Assembly (NCBI GenBank): GCA_049515555.1
Contig: JBEKTY010000156.1
Coordinates: forward strand, 1-18,984
Reading direction: 5' to 3'
Origin: JBEKTY01 sp049515555
GTDB taxonomy: Bacteria; Planctomycetota; Planctomycetia; Pirellulales; Thermoguttaceae
DNA: 18,984 nt
Below are positions 7,322 through 14,562 of the stretch, in pieces. Both the position numbers and the translations under genes were made by a program. Position 1 is the stretch's first letter. Every line of letters begins with the position of its first letter. The notes below the pieces were generated by a model. It was not told the DNA's origin. It searched no databases and was given only the letters and a program-made list of their open reading frames with translations.

Positions 7322-7324
7322 GGA

Positions 7325-7387
7325 AGTTGTCAGTTGTCGGTTGTCAGTTGTCGGCGGGCGGTCAGCGGTCAGCGGTCAGCGGTCAGC
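7325..7387. repeat. Two heptamer arrays upstream of mtnA (GTTGTCA/GTTGTCG and GGTCAGC)
   Basis: GTTGTCA/GTTGTCG units (7325-7354) are followed by four GGTCAGC units (7358-7387). They start three bases upstream of the mtnA ATG and so occupy the place of its ribosome binding site. The first type recurs at 8103-8137. Confidence 0.85.
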
Positions 7388-7397
7388 CTTCGGCCAA

Positions 7398-7508
7398 CCC
7401 AAGTTCGGCGCGGGTCTCCCGACCCCGCCGCCGTCCGACCGAAGGTCTCCGGGGTTCGGGAGACCTTCGGTCGGCGGCGTGGCTCGGTCGGAGACCGGCC
7501 ACAACGCG
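7398..7508. repeat. Dispersed palindromic element, copy 1 (about 111 bp)
   Basis: Homologous over its whole length, in the same orientation, to 13925-14036. Both begin CCCA(A)GTTCG and end GGCCACAACGCG. The core is a perfect 14-bp stem, GACCGAAGGTCTCC (7437-7450) with GGAGACCTTCGGTC (7459-7472), inside an imperfect outer inverted repeat (GGTCTCCCGACC against GGTCGGAGACC). No reading frame is conserved between copies, so it is probably a non-coding MITE- or REP-like element. Confidence 0.85.
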
Positions 7509-7600
7509 CCACTCACCACCCACCACTCGCCACTCACCACTCGCCAAATCCCTAAATCCCCAAATCCCCAAATCCCTAAATCCCTAAATCCCCAAATCCC
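7509..7600. repeat. CCACTCA/CCACTCG heptamers followed by an AAATCCCC/AAATCCCT octamer array over the purE stop
   Basis: CACTC-type heptamers occupy 7509-7545. About seven AAATCCC(C/T) octamers occupy 7546-7600. On the minus strand the octamers encode the last residues of PurE (DLGI) and its TAG stop (7584-7586). Confidence 0.88.
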
Positions 7601-8099
7601 GTTGGAGCGCGGCGTCCTTGGCCTGGACTTTCTCGGCCAGGCTGCGCCGGAAGGCGACATACTTCGCCTGCAAGGCCGGATCGGCGACGCCCAGAATCTG
7701 CACGGCCAGCAGTCCGGCGTTGCGGGCGCCGCCGCCGCCCACGCCGACGGTGGCCACGGGCACGTCGCCGGGCATCTGCACCGTCGAGAGCAGCGAATCC
7801 AGGCCGCCGGCGAGTTCGGTGGGCACGGGCAGTCCGATCACCGGCAGCGGGGTGTGGGCGGCCACGGCGCCGGCCAGGTGGGCCGCGCCGCCGGCCGCCG
7901 CAATCAGCACGCGCAGCCCCCGGCCAGCCGCCTCGGCGGCATACTGGCGAACGGTTTCCGGCGTACGGTGCGCGCTCATCACGCGAACTTCGTAGCCCAC
8001 GTGGAACTCATCCAGCGCCGCGGCCGCCGCCTGAATCTTCGGCCAGTCGCTGTCGCTGCCCATCAGGATGCCAACCAGGGGCGTTTTCGTGTCGGGCAT
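7584..8099 (-). CDS. purE: N5-carboxyaminoimidazole ribonucleotide mutase
   Basis: Moves the carboxylate of N5-CAIR to carbon 4 in de novo purine synthesis. At 171 aa it is the small class I PurE. Motifs: GSDSDWP (14-20), MSAHRTPE (41-48, with catalytic His44), AAGGAAHL (68-75), GLPVPTE, and SLLSTVQMPGDVPVATVGVGG (102-122). The start is ATG at 8099, just after a heptamer array, with no clear ribosome binding site. It lies 68 nt downstream of ald and 262 nt upstream of mtnA on the same strand; purK is not present in the window. The C-terminal RDLGI and stop are supplied by the octamer array. Confidence 0.95.
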   Translation of the reverse strand: MPDTKTPLVGILMGSDSDWPKIQAAAAALDEFHVGYEVRVMSAHRTPETVRQYAAEAAGRGLRVLIAAAGGAAHLAGAVAAHTPLPVIGLPVPTELAGGLDSLLSTVQMPGDVPVATVGVGGGGARNAGLLAVQILGVADPALQAKYVAFRRSLAEKVQAKDAALQRDLGI

Positions 8100-8102
8100 G
8101 TG

Positions 8103-8155
8103 GAGTTGTCAGTTGTCAGTTGTCAGTTGTCAGTTGTGAATAGCCGGCGGCTATT
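8103..8155. repeat. GTTGTCA heptamer array and small hairpin between ald and purE
   Basis: Nearly five GTTGTCA units (8103-8137) fill the gap directly upstream of the purE ATG. AATAGCC-GGC-GGCTATT (8139-8155) is a 7-bp hairpin just after the ald stop, with no T-tract. Confidence 0.85.
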
Positions 8156-8167
8156 GGGTCGTGCGGT

Positions 8168-9277
8168 TTACCTATCAAACCTGGAGTTGTAAGGCATGGC
8201 GAAGGTTTCGGCAACGGCCCGGTTGGTGATCTCGCCCTCGTAGATATTGACGGCCCGGCTGAGCGGGGGCAGGGCCTCGGCGGCCGCCAGCAGGCCGCGG
8301 TTGGCAATCTGCAGGACCCAGGGGAGCGTGACGTTGCACAAGGCGAAGGTGCTGGTGCGGCCCACCGCGCCGGGCATGTTCGTCACGCAGTAATGCAACA
8401 CGTCCTGCACCAGGAACACCGGGTCGCTGTGCGTGGTGGGCCGGCTGGTGGCCACGCAGCCGCCCTGGTCGATGGCCACGTCGATGATCACGCTGCGGGG
8501 CTTCATCAGCCGCAGATCGTCGGGCTCGATCAGCACGGGGGCCTTGGCGCCCGGCACCAGCACCGAGCCGATCACCAGGTCGGCCCGGCGGAGCTGCTCG
8601 CGGATGGTGTGCCGGTCGCTGAAGAGCACGGTGACGTTGGCGGGCATGATGTCGTCCAGGTAGCGGAGGCGATCCATGTTCACGTCCAACAGGCCGATAT
8701 TGGCCCGGAATCCGGCGGCGATCTTGGCGGCGTTGGCCCCCACCACGCCGCCGCCGAGGATGGTGATGTGGGCGGGCTCGACGCCGGGCACGCCGCCCAG
8801 CAGGATGCCCCGCCCCATCTGCGGCCGCTCCAGGTACTTGGCGCCCTCCTGGATGCTCATGCGGCCGGCGACCTCGCTCATGGGCGTCAGCAGCGGCAGC
8901 CGCCCGTGGTTGTCGCGGAGCGTTTCGTAGGCCACGGCAATCGAGCCGGTCGGCAGCAGCTCCTCGGTAAACTGCCGGTCGGCCGCCAGGTGGAAGTAGG
9001 CGAACACGATCTGGCCCCGCCGCAACAGCCTGCGCTCGGGCGGCAGGGGCTCCTTGACCTTGACGATCAACTCGGCCCGGGCGTAGAGCTCCTCGGGCGT
9101 GGCGACCATCTCCGCCCCGTGCTGGAGATAGTCCGCATCGGCCAGGCCGGAGCCGGCCCCGGCCCCGCTCTCGAAGAGCACCTGATGGCCGGCGCGGGAG
9201 AGCTCCTCGGCCCCCACCGGCAGCAGTCCCACGCGGTACTCGTCGCGCTTGATCTCACGCGGCACGCCGACGATCAT
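8168..9277 (-). CDS. ald: Alanine dehydrogenase
   Basis: NAD-dependent, reversible conversion of L-alanine to pyruvate and ammonia. At 369 aa it has the typical length. Key residues sit at the family positions: Arg15 (KRDEYRVGL), Lys75 (VKVKEPLP), His96 (FAYFHLAAD) and Asp270 (DVAIDQGGC). The Rossmann motif is ILGGGVVGANAA (173-184), and TPMSEVAGRMS and THSDPVF are also typical. The start ATG at 9277 gives the expected MIVGVPREIK N-terminus. It begins 12 nt after the der stop, so the two genes are probably co-transcribed. Nitrogen genes (P-II-like, glnE) occur further right, but nothing in the sequence links them directly. Confidence 0.96.
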   Translation of the reverse strand: MIVGVPREIKRDEYRVGLLPVGAEELSRAGHQVLFESGAGAGSGLADADYLQHGAEMVATPEELYARAELIVKVKEPLPPERRLLRRGQIVFAYFHLAADRQFTEELLPTGSIAVAYETLRDNHGRLPLLTPMSEVAGRMSIQEGAKYLERPQMGRGILLGGVPGVEPAHITILGGGVVGANAAKIAAGFRANIGLLDVNMDRLRYLDDIMPANVTVLFSDRHTIREQLRRADLVIGSVLVPGAKAPVLIEPDDLRLMKPRSVIIDVAIDQGGCVATSRPTTHSDPVFLVQDVLHYCVTNMPGAVGRTSTFALCNVTLPWVLQIANRGLLAAAEALPPLSRAVNIYEGEITNRAVAETFAMPYNSRFDR

Positions 9278-9289
9278 CGCTGGTATCTC

Positions 9290-10645
9290 TCACTTGGCCA
9301 GTTTGGCATCGATCTCGTCGCGCTCGTCGGTTTGCTCGCGGCGGCGAAGATACAGCTTGATGGGCACCTCGGCGAACTTCAGGTTCTCGCGGAGCACGCC
9401 CAGCAGGTAGCGCTGATACTGCTGCGAGATGGTCTTGGGATCGTTGCAGAAGAGGACCATCGTGGGCGGCTGCTCGGCGACCTGGGTGGCGTAGTAGATG
9501 CGGGCTTGGCGGTTCTGCGCCGAGGGCGGCGGATTCTTCTCTAGCGCCGCCCGCAGCAGCTTGTTGAGCGGACCCGTCGAGACCCGCATCCGCGACTGCT
9601 TGTTCAGCATCTGCGCGTGGTTCAGCATGGCCTTCACATTCTTGCCGGTCTGGCCGGTGATCAGCGCGATGGGCACGTACAACATGGTGCGGAAGGTGTC
9701 GCGCAGGTAGGCCACCCATTTTTCCATGGGCATTGTGCCGGCCATCAGGTCCCACTTGTTGACCACGAAGATGCAGGGCTTGTACTGCTGGGCGATGTAG
9801 TCGCAAAGCTGCTTGTCGGCCTTGGCGATGCGCTGCGAGGCGTCGAAGAACAACAGCACCACGTCGGCCCGGCGGATGGCCCGCTCCGCGCGGTGCGTGC
9901 TATAGAAATCCACGTCGCTGGCCATGCTCTTGCCGCGGCGGAAGCCGGGCGTGTCGATGGCGATGAAGGCCTTGCCGTCCATCTCGTAGCGGACGTCGAT
10001 GCTGTCGCGGGTGGTGCCCGGCACCTCGCTGACGATCACCCGCTCGGCCTGGGCCAGCGTGTTGACCAGCGTGCTCTTGCCCGTGTTCCGCCGGCCGACG
10101 ATGGCGATCTTCACGGCGTCTTCATCGGGCGGCTGGTCGTCCGCCTCCAGCGGCGGCATCTTCTCCAGAATGGCCTCCATCAGCTCGCTCTTGCCCCGGT
10201 TCTCGCGCGTGCTGATGCGCACCATCTTGCGGCCCAGTTGGTAAAACTCGTCGGCCTGGGAGTCCAACTGCGGGTGGTCGGTCTTGTTGGCCACGCACAG
10301 CACCGGCACACTGACGTAGCGCAGCCGCTTGGCCACCTCGCGGTCCAGGGGCAGCATGCCGGCCCGGGTGTCGACCACCAGCAGGATCACGCAGGCCGAG
10401 TCGATGGCGGCCTGGATCTGCTCCTCGATCTGCTCGGTCAGATTGTCGCTGTCCTGGATGCCCATGCCCCCGGTATCCACCAGCTCGAGGAAGCGGGTAC
10501 CGAACTGGACGAGTTGGGTCACGCGGTCGCGGGTTACGCCGGCGGTGGGGTCGACGACGGCGATGCGCTTGCCCACCAGCCAGTTGAGCACGCTGGATTT
10601 CCCCACGTTGGGGCGGCCGACGATGGCTACCTGCGGGATGCCCAT
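9290..10645 (-). CDS. der: Ribosome biogenesis GTPase Der (EngA)
   Basis: Tandem-GTPase factor for 50S subunit maturation; 451 aa. G domain 1: GRPNVGKS (10-17), DTGG (57-60), NKTD (120-123). G domain 2: GRRNTGKS (184-191), DTPG (231-234), NKWD (296-299). A C-terminal KH-like domain follows (YYATQVAEQPPTMVLFCND onward). The second P-loop differs from the usual GRPNVGKS at two positions but keeps the GKS needed for phosphate binding. The start ATG at 10645 matches the family (MGIPQVAIVGRPN). It heads the der-ald-purE-mtnA run and diverges from the uracil-DNA glycosylase gene. The 150-bp upstream gap contains a bulged GC-rich stem (about 10712-10743), but I could not assign a promoter. Confidence 0.97.
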   Translation of the reverse strand: MGIPQVAIVGRPNVGKSSVLNWLVGKRIAVVDPTAGVTRDRVTQLVQFGTRFLELVDTGGMGIQDSDNLTEQIEEQIQAAIDSACVILLVVDTRAGMLPLDREVAKRLRYVSVPVLCVANKTDHPQLDSQADEFYQLGRKMVRISTRENRGKSELMEAILEKMPPLEADDQPPDEDAVKIAIVGRRNTGKSTLVNTLAQAERVIVSEVPGTTRDSIDVRYEMDGKAFIAIDTPGFRRGKSMASDVDFYSTHRAERAIRRADVVLLFFDASQRIAKADKQLCDYIAQQYKPCIFVVNKWDLMAGTMPMEKWVAYLRDTFRTMLYVPIALITGQTGKNVKAMLNHAQMLNKQSRMRVSTGPLNKLLRAALEKNPPPSAQNRQARIYYATQVAEQPPTMVLFCNDPKTISQQYQRYLLGVLRENLKFAEVPIKLYLRRREQTDERDEIDAKLAK

Positions 10646-10867
10646 GAACTGCTTCTCGCCAAACGGTGCTCTTGGCCTGTGAACGGCTATTTCCCATCAT
10701 AATTGGCGGCGGGCGGGGAGGCCAGCCCTCGGGCCTCTCCCCAGCCATGGCCCCCCGCCGTATACTGGTGCCAAGCGCCAATGTAGCAGGCACACGGCGT
10801 GTGGCGTGCTGCCTTCCATGCCGTCAGCGGTTACCCCCGCCGGAAACCCAAGCGAAGCATCCTGGCC

Positions 10868-11746
10868 GTGGTCGAAGAAACATCGGATGCCCTGAGACGC
10901 ATGCTCCGGGCCGTGGCCCAGCGACTGGAAAGCTTCCAGGGCGCGGGGGTTACGCACGCCCGGCGGCGGGCGGCGAAGCCGCAAGCGGCTGCGCCGGCCC
11001 TCCAACCGCCGGTGGCCGCGGCCCGTGCCGCTCCACGTGCGGCTCTGCCGGTCTCCGGGCCGCTTGCGGTTTCGCCGGCCCCCAAACCGCCGGCGGCTGA
11101 GCCCGCTCCCGCGCCGCTGGCGGCTGAGCCGGCCTGCAAACCGCCGGCCTCCGGCTCGGCCGACTCCAACGAGCGCCAGGCCCGGGTCGCCGCCCTGGCC
11201 GAGGTCGCCCGAAAGGTCGCCGCCTGCACCCGCTGCGCCGTGCTGGTCGGGAATCGGACGCAAACCGTGTTCGGGGTGGGCGACCCTCAAGCCCGGCTGG
11301 TCTTCCTGGGCGAGGCCCCCGGCGCCGACGAAGACCGCCGCGGCGAGCCGTTCGTGGGCCGGGCCGGGCAGTTGCTCACCGACATCATCGTCAAGGGCAT
11401 GAAGCTCCGCCGGCAGGACGTGTATATCATGAACATCCTCAAGTGCCGGCCGCCGGAGAACCGCACGCCGCTGCCGGTCGAGGCCGCCGCCTGCCGGGAG
11501 TACCTCGAGGCCCAGTTGGCCATCATCCAGCCCCGGTTCATCTGTTGCCTGGGGGCCTGCGCCGCCCAGAACCTGCTCCAGACCGACACGCCCATCGGCC
11601 GGCTCCGCGGCCGGCTGCACGACTTCCACGGCATCAAGGTCCTATGCACCTACCACCCGGCCTACGTGCTGCGCAACCCGCCGGCCAAGCGGCAGGTGTG
11701 GGACGACATCCAGATCCTGATGGCCGAGATGGGCCTGCCCCGCTGA
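10868..11746 (+). CDS. Uracil-DNA glycosylase, family 4 (iron-sulfur type)
   Basis: Removes uracil from DNA in base excision repair. Counting from the GTG at 10868 (292 aa): an N-terminal helix (DALRRMLRAVAQRLESFQGAG), an Ala/Pro-rich stretch (about 35-95), then the catalytic domain. Cluster-ligand candidates are C120 and C123 (CTRC), C209, and C226 or C227. The active-site motif is GEAPGADEDRRGEPFVGRAG (148-167), followed by NILKCRPPENRTP and TYHPAYVLR near the end. An in-frame GTG at 10799 would add 23 basic residues (MWRAAFHAVS...) unlike the family; I prefer 10868, where homologues I recall begin, but neither start has a good ribosome binding site. The gene diverges from der. The Ala/Pro region contains internal short repeats. 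Confidence 0.9.
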   Translation: MVEETSDALRRMLRAVAQRLESFQGAGVTHARRRAAKPQAAAPALQPPVAAARAAPRAALPVSGPLAVSPAPKPPAAEPAPAPLAAEPACKPPASGSADSNERQARVAALAEVARKVAACTRCAVLVGNRTQTVFGVGDPQARLVFLGEAPGADEDRRGEPFVGRAGQLLTDIIVKGMKLRRQDVYIMNILKCRPPENRTPLPVEAAACREYLEAQLAIIQPRFICCLGACAAQNLLQTDTPIGRLRGRLHDFHGIKVLCTYHPAYVLRNPPAKRQVWDDIQILMAEMGLPR

Positions 11747-11773
11747 GATGCACGAACCCCCTGTAGACGCCAG

Positions 11774-11917
11774 ATGTTACTGTTCATTGACGAGTCCGGG
11801 CATCACGAGAGCGGAACGCCATGCGAGGTGTTGGCTGGCATCGCCGTCGCTGAAGATGCACTGGCAGGGGCAGTTCTTGTACTGGAATGCATGACAGCAG
11901 GACCAAGGAGATTCTAA
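11774..11917 (+). pseudogene. N-terminal remnant of a DUF3800-like protein
   Basis: A 47-codon frame starts MLLFIDESGHHESGT and continues EVLAGIAVAED. The FIDESG start followed by a VLAGIA strand is typical of DUF3800 (RNase H-like fold, function poorly known), whose full proteins are usually over 200 aa. After about residue 30 the similarity stops and TAA follows. A second frame (11887 onward, NAKAEAQRQAVMEKAEAKRK) may be the tail of another lost protein. The join suggests an internal deletion in an old accessory gene. The call rests only on the 30-residue match. Confidence 0.5.
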
Positions 11918-12022
11918 ACGCGAAAGCGGAAGCACAACGGCAAGCCGTCATGGAAAAAGCAGAGGCCAAAAGGAAAGTTCATCCTTCATCCCTGTCCCTC
12001 ATCCCTCCCCCTTCCGCCCTCG

Positions 12023-12060
12023 AAAAAAACTGCCGCCGGCGGACAAGCCGTCGGCGGCAG
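12023..12060 (-). terminator. Rho-independent terminator of the outer-membrane protein gene
   Basis: A 13-bp stem with one mismatch (12030-12042 with 12048-12060) and a 5-nt loop, followed on the minus strand by seven T (12023-12029). It lies 53 nt beyond the stop codon at 12114. Confidence 0.88.
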
Positions 12061-12113
12061 TGGTTACTGTCTGCGGTTGACGGGCACTGAGGCCCGCGCT
12101 CCGGTTGGCTGCG

Positions 12114-13544
12114 TTAGAAGCGGAAGGTCATGCCGGCAAAGACGCCTTGCAGGACCAGGCTCCCGCCCTTGCAAATCAAGGAGATGTCCCGGGTGTCGTC
12201 GGCCAGGTTGGGGATCTGGTTGTCGGACAGGGCCAGTCCCGTAATGCCCACCACACGGTAGCCGACCTGCGCCCCGAGGTGTTGCGTGATCTGCCACTCC
12301 AGGCCCAGGTCGAGCTGCGTCAAGAGCGAGAATCCGTTGCTGGTGGAGTGGATCGGATAGTTGGGCGAGGCGTAGGTGTTCGAGCTGCCTTGGTAGCAAG
12401 TCCCATTGGCGCCGATCGCGTACAGGTTGTAGTTCAGGCCGATCATGTTGTCGCACAGGGCGATCCTGGGGGCCACGAACACTTTCCAGCAGGGCGCGAA
12501 ACGGTACTCCGCGCAGCAGCCCAGTTGCAACCCCAGCAGGTCGTTGGTCACCCTGTCGTCCAGAGAGATCCAAGTGTCCTGGTAGGCGCTGCCGTCGTGC
12601 TCGCGCTGGGCTTGGAAGGACAGATTATCGCGGAAGTGGAAGTAGCGGATGCCCGCCAGGCAATCCAGGCTGAAGCAGGAGCAGGCTCCGCCGCACACGT
12701 GCTGGTTGACCAGGTCGATCTCGGCGCTCTGGAAGTCGTCGCTGCGGATGATCCTGTGTTGCGGCGAGTCGTCGTACCACTGCTCGGCGGAGCAGGGGGT
12801 GCCGGTGCCGTTGTCGGTGCCCAGCATACTGACGTTCCCGAACGTCAAGGGGGTGGAATAGTTGCAGGAGAAATTCGGCGTATCCGTGCGGCAGAAGTCG
12901 GCCAGACCCCAGTAGGTGCCTTCAATGGCCCAACTCGAGCAGCCGCAGTCGCACAGCGTGCGGCCGATGGTGACTTCGCCGCCCCACTGCCAATCTACCT
13001 CGCTGGCGCCCCAGCGTTGGGTGTTGTCGGTGGTTTTCATGGTGGTCCAGACGACATTGGGGCGATCGCGGGTCATGTAGAGGGCCATCAGGGAGCCGTA
13101 CCAGGGCATTTCGCAGCCGCAGCCGTTGGGCAGGCCGCCGCCGGCGCATCCGCCCGACGGGCAGCCGGCCGGCTCATAGATCGTGTTTGGCGCCCCGATG
13201 GGGGCGGGTGAGCCGGGAGCGGGTCCGGCCGGGGCCACGGGCCGTCCGTACTGGCCTTGCGGTCCCGGCATGGCGCCGGGCACCGGGGGTACGGGCGGCC
13301 ATAATTGCGGGTCGGGCTGACCCTGGGCCGCCGCCAGGCACACCGGAGCGCCCTGCCCGGCCGGCGCCGCCCCGTAGGCCGGCGCGCCCGGCAGGAAGGC
13401 GGACCCCTGGCTGCCGGCGATGACCGGCTGAAGCTGCTGAAATTCCAATGGTTGCGGAGAGCCATACAATCCCCACTGTGCTTGGGCCTCGGCACATGCC
13501 CAGACCGCAAGGACGAAAACTGCCGTTACGCGGAAAAGTTTCAT
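12114..13544 (-). CDS. BBP7-type cysteine-rich outer-membrane beta-barrel protein
   Basis: A secreted planctomycete surface protein of 476 aa. The signal peptide MKLFRVTAVFVLAVWACAEA ends with likely cleavage after AQA (residue 22). A Pro/Gly/Ala-rich linker (about 45-140) leads to a Cys cluster (AGCPSGGCAGGGLPNGCGC). The barrel follows: MALYMTRDRPNVVW, VDWQWGGEVTIGRT, EGTYWGLA, EIDLVNQ, DCLAGIRYFHF, LLGLQLGCCAEYRF, and a last strand ending MTFRF with a C-terminal Phe. This fits the BBP7/PF07585 family. The mature part holds about 21 cysteines, high for an outer-membrane protein. Start: ATG 13544 with AAGGAG about nine bases upstream; the ORF opens 11 codons earlier, but those precede the signal peptide. 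It is a single gene with its own terminator. Function unknown; structural or adhesive roles are guesses. Confidence 0.88.
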   Translation of the reverse strand: MKLFRVTAVFVLAVWACAEAQAQWGLYGSPQPLEFQQLQPVIAGSQGSAFLPGAPAYGAAPAGQGAPVCLAAAQGQPDPQLWPPVPPVPGAMPGPQGQYGRPVAPAGPAPGSPAPIGAPNTIYEPAGCPSGGCAGGGLPNGCGCEMPWYGSLMALYMTRDRPNVVWTTMKTTDNTQRWGASEVDWQWGGEVTIGRTLCDCGCSSWAIEGTYWGLADFCRTDTPNFSCNYSTPLTFGNVSMLGTDNGTGTPCSAEQWYDDSPQHRIIRSDDFQSAEIDLVNQHVCGGACSCFSLDCLAGIRYFHFRDNLSFQAQREHDGSAYQDTWISLDDRVTNDLLGLQLGCCAEYRFAPCWKVFVAPRIALCDNMIGLNYNLYAIGANGTCYQGSSNTYASPNYPIHSTSNGFSLLTQLDLGLEWQITQHLGAQVGYRVVGITGLALSDNQIPNLADDTRDISLICKGGSLVLQGVFAGMTFRF

Positions 13545-14131
13545 CGACAGACTCCTTTCAAGATCGCAAGCATCCATTGCCTAACGATAGACGGATCGTC
13601 CCGAAAGTCTGCGGGGGTTCGGCGAATCTGTGCCAACGCGGCACATTCCGTGCATCGGGCGACTGATTAACCGCGCCGGGTGGTGCGCGCGAAAAAGCCC
13701 GTGATTCGGGCTTCTCGGGGCCTTTCGGAAAAACCGGAAAAGGCCCTCGTCATACCCTGAAAAAGCCCTACGGCAGACCGCCGGCCCGCGCGCCCCAGCG
13801 GCCCCCCCGGCCAGCCGGCCCGATCCGCCGATCGTGACGGAAGTAGCAGAAAGCCGGATCTTGCGGGCTGAATGGCGGCCGCGTCGGCCGCACACCGCCT
13901 GCCGCGCAACCGCTTACAGCATGGCCCAGTTCGACGCGGGTCTCCCGACCCCGCCGCGGGTGAGACCGAAGGTCTCCGCACGCTCGGGAGACCTTCGGTC
14001 AGCGGTGTGGCTCGGTCGGAGACCGGCCACAACGCGGGCGCCTGCCGCGCAACCGCTTACAGCATGGAAAGCGGCACGCCACGCGGAGAGCGGCCTGCTA
14101 CTTTGGTGCGGGCGCGTGGACGGTTATCCCG
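13545..14131. other. Non-coding gap of about 590 bp upstream of the outer-membrane protein gene
   Basis: No gene supported. It should contain the promoter of the outer-membrane protein, but no good -35/-10 pair is visible. Two small stems occur at 13695-13713 (AAGCCCG/CGGGCTT, followed on the minus strand by TTTTTC, a possible weak terminator for the genes at 14132-14826) and around 13718-13743. The second half is the dispersed element with flanking direct repeats. Confidence 0.6.
13896..14067. mobile_element. Dispersed palindromic element, copy 2, flanked by 29-bp direct repeats
   Basis: The element (13925-14036) matches 7398-7508. It has the same 14-bp perfect stem (13964-13977 with 13987-14000) and the same ends. 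A perfect 29-bp direct repeat that begins CGCCTGCCGCGCAACCGCTT lies at 13896-13924 and 14039-14067, directly flanking it. This looks like insertion with target duplication, or insertion by recombination into a pre-existing repeat. Copy 1 lacks such repeats. No transposase is encoded; I infer a non-autonomous element. Confidence 0.65.
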
Positions 14132-14521
14132 TCACACCGAGCGGTGGAAGTGAACGTGCCGCCAGCGGCCGCCCTGCCGCTGCCAGACGCGGGTTTCCTC
14201 GCTCCGCGCGGTCGCCGGTTGGCCGTCGTCGCCCAGGCGCTGCACCAAGCGGACGAAGCTCACCACGGCCATGTCGCCCACCAGCCGCACCCGCGGGTCG
14301 CAGACCGTGACGTTGTGCGGGCCCGGACTTGCGCCCAGATTGAAATAGAACTGGTGAAAGTCCAGGCCCTCGACCAGGCATCCCCGCGCCTCCGGCTCGA
14401 AGGCCGTCAGCCCGGGATCGCACAACTCCTGGTAGGTGGCCCAATCGCCTTCGGCAATGCTCTCCAGCAGGCGGCGGTTGGCCTGGAGGACTTCGGAGAC
14501 GGCCGCGGAGGGATCGCTCAT
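14132..14521 (-). CDS. CaMKII-association-domain / SnoaL-like protein
   Basis: A 129-aa single-domain protein with a cone-shaped alpha+beta fold of the NTF2/SnoaL superfamily. The pattern LLESIAEGDWATYQELCDPGLTAFEPEA, then VEGLDFHQFYF, then DPRVRLVGDMAVVSFVRLVQRL, and the ending EETRVWQRQGGRWRHVHFHRS match the Ca2+/calmodulin kinase II association domain family (PF08332) found alone in many bacteria. In bacteria its role is unknown; such folds form oligomers and can bind small ligands. I chose ATG 14521 because AAAGGAA lies about nine bases upstream and the 57 codons before it are Gly/Arg/Pro-rich shadow of the preceding gene. It lies 41 nt after the 87-aa gene in the same direction, so probably one transcript. 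Confidence 0.82.
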   Translation of the reverse strand: MSDPSAAVSEVLQANRRLLESIAEGDWATYQELCDPGLTAFEPEARGCLVEGLDFHQFYFNLGASPGPHNVTVCDPRVRLVGDMAVVSFVRLVQRLGDDGQPATARSEETRVWQRQGGRWRHVHFHRSV

Positions 14522-14562
14522 GGGACGTGTTCCTTTTGCTTCTGTTCTTCCAGCCACTCCGT

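Noticed and set aside
7325..7600. Possible CRISPR array
   Set aside because: Units are 7-8 bp in pure tandem with no spacers, and no cas genes are present.
7546..7600. Telomere-like repeats suggesting a replicon end or eukaryotic DNA
   Set aside because: The CCCTAAAT-like look is coincidental; the arrays are short, lie between bacterial genes and are interspersed in both orientations.
9617..10702. Long plus-strand frame opposite der
   Set aside because: Translates to Val/His/Gly/Asp-rich sequence typical of antisense to GC-rich genes; der is unambiguous.
10761..10766. TATACT as a -10 box for the uracil-DNA glycosylase gene
   Set aside because: No acceptable -35 at the right distance; left unassigned.
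11784..11969. Minus-strand frame opposite the DUF3800-like remnant
   Set aside because: No motifs; the plus strand gives a recognisable family start.
13600..13650. TTGGCAC on the minus strand as a sigma54 promoter of the outer-membrane protein gene
   Set aside because: The -24 half looks acceptable, but the -12 half lacks the required GC in TTGC context.
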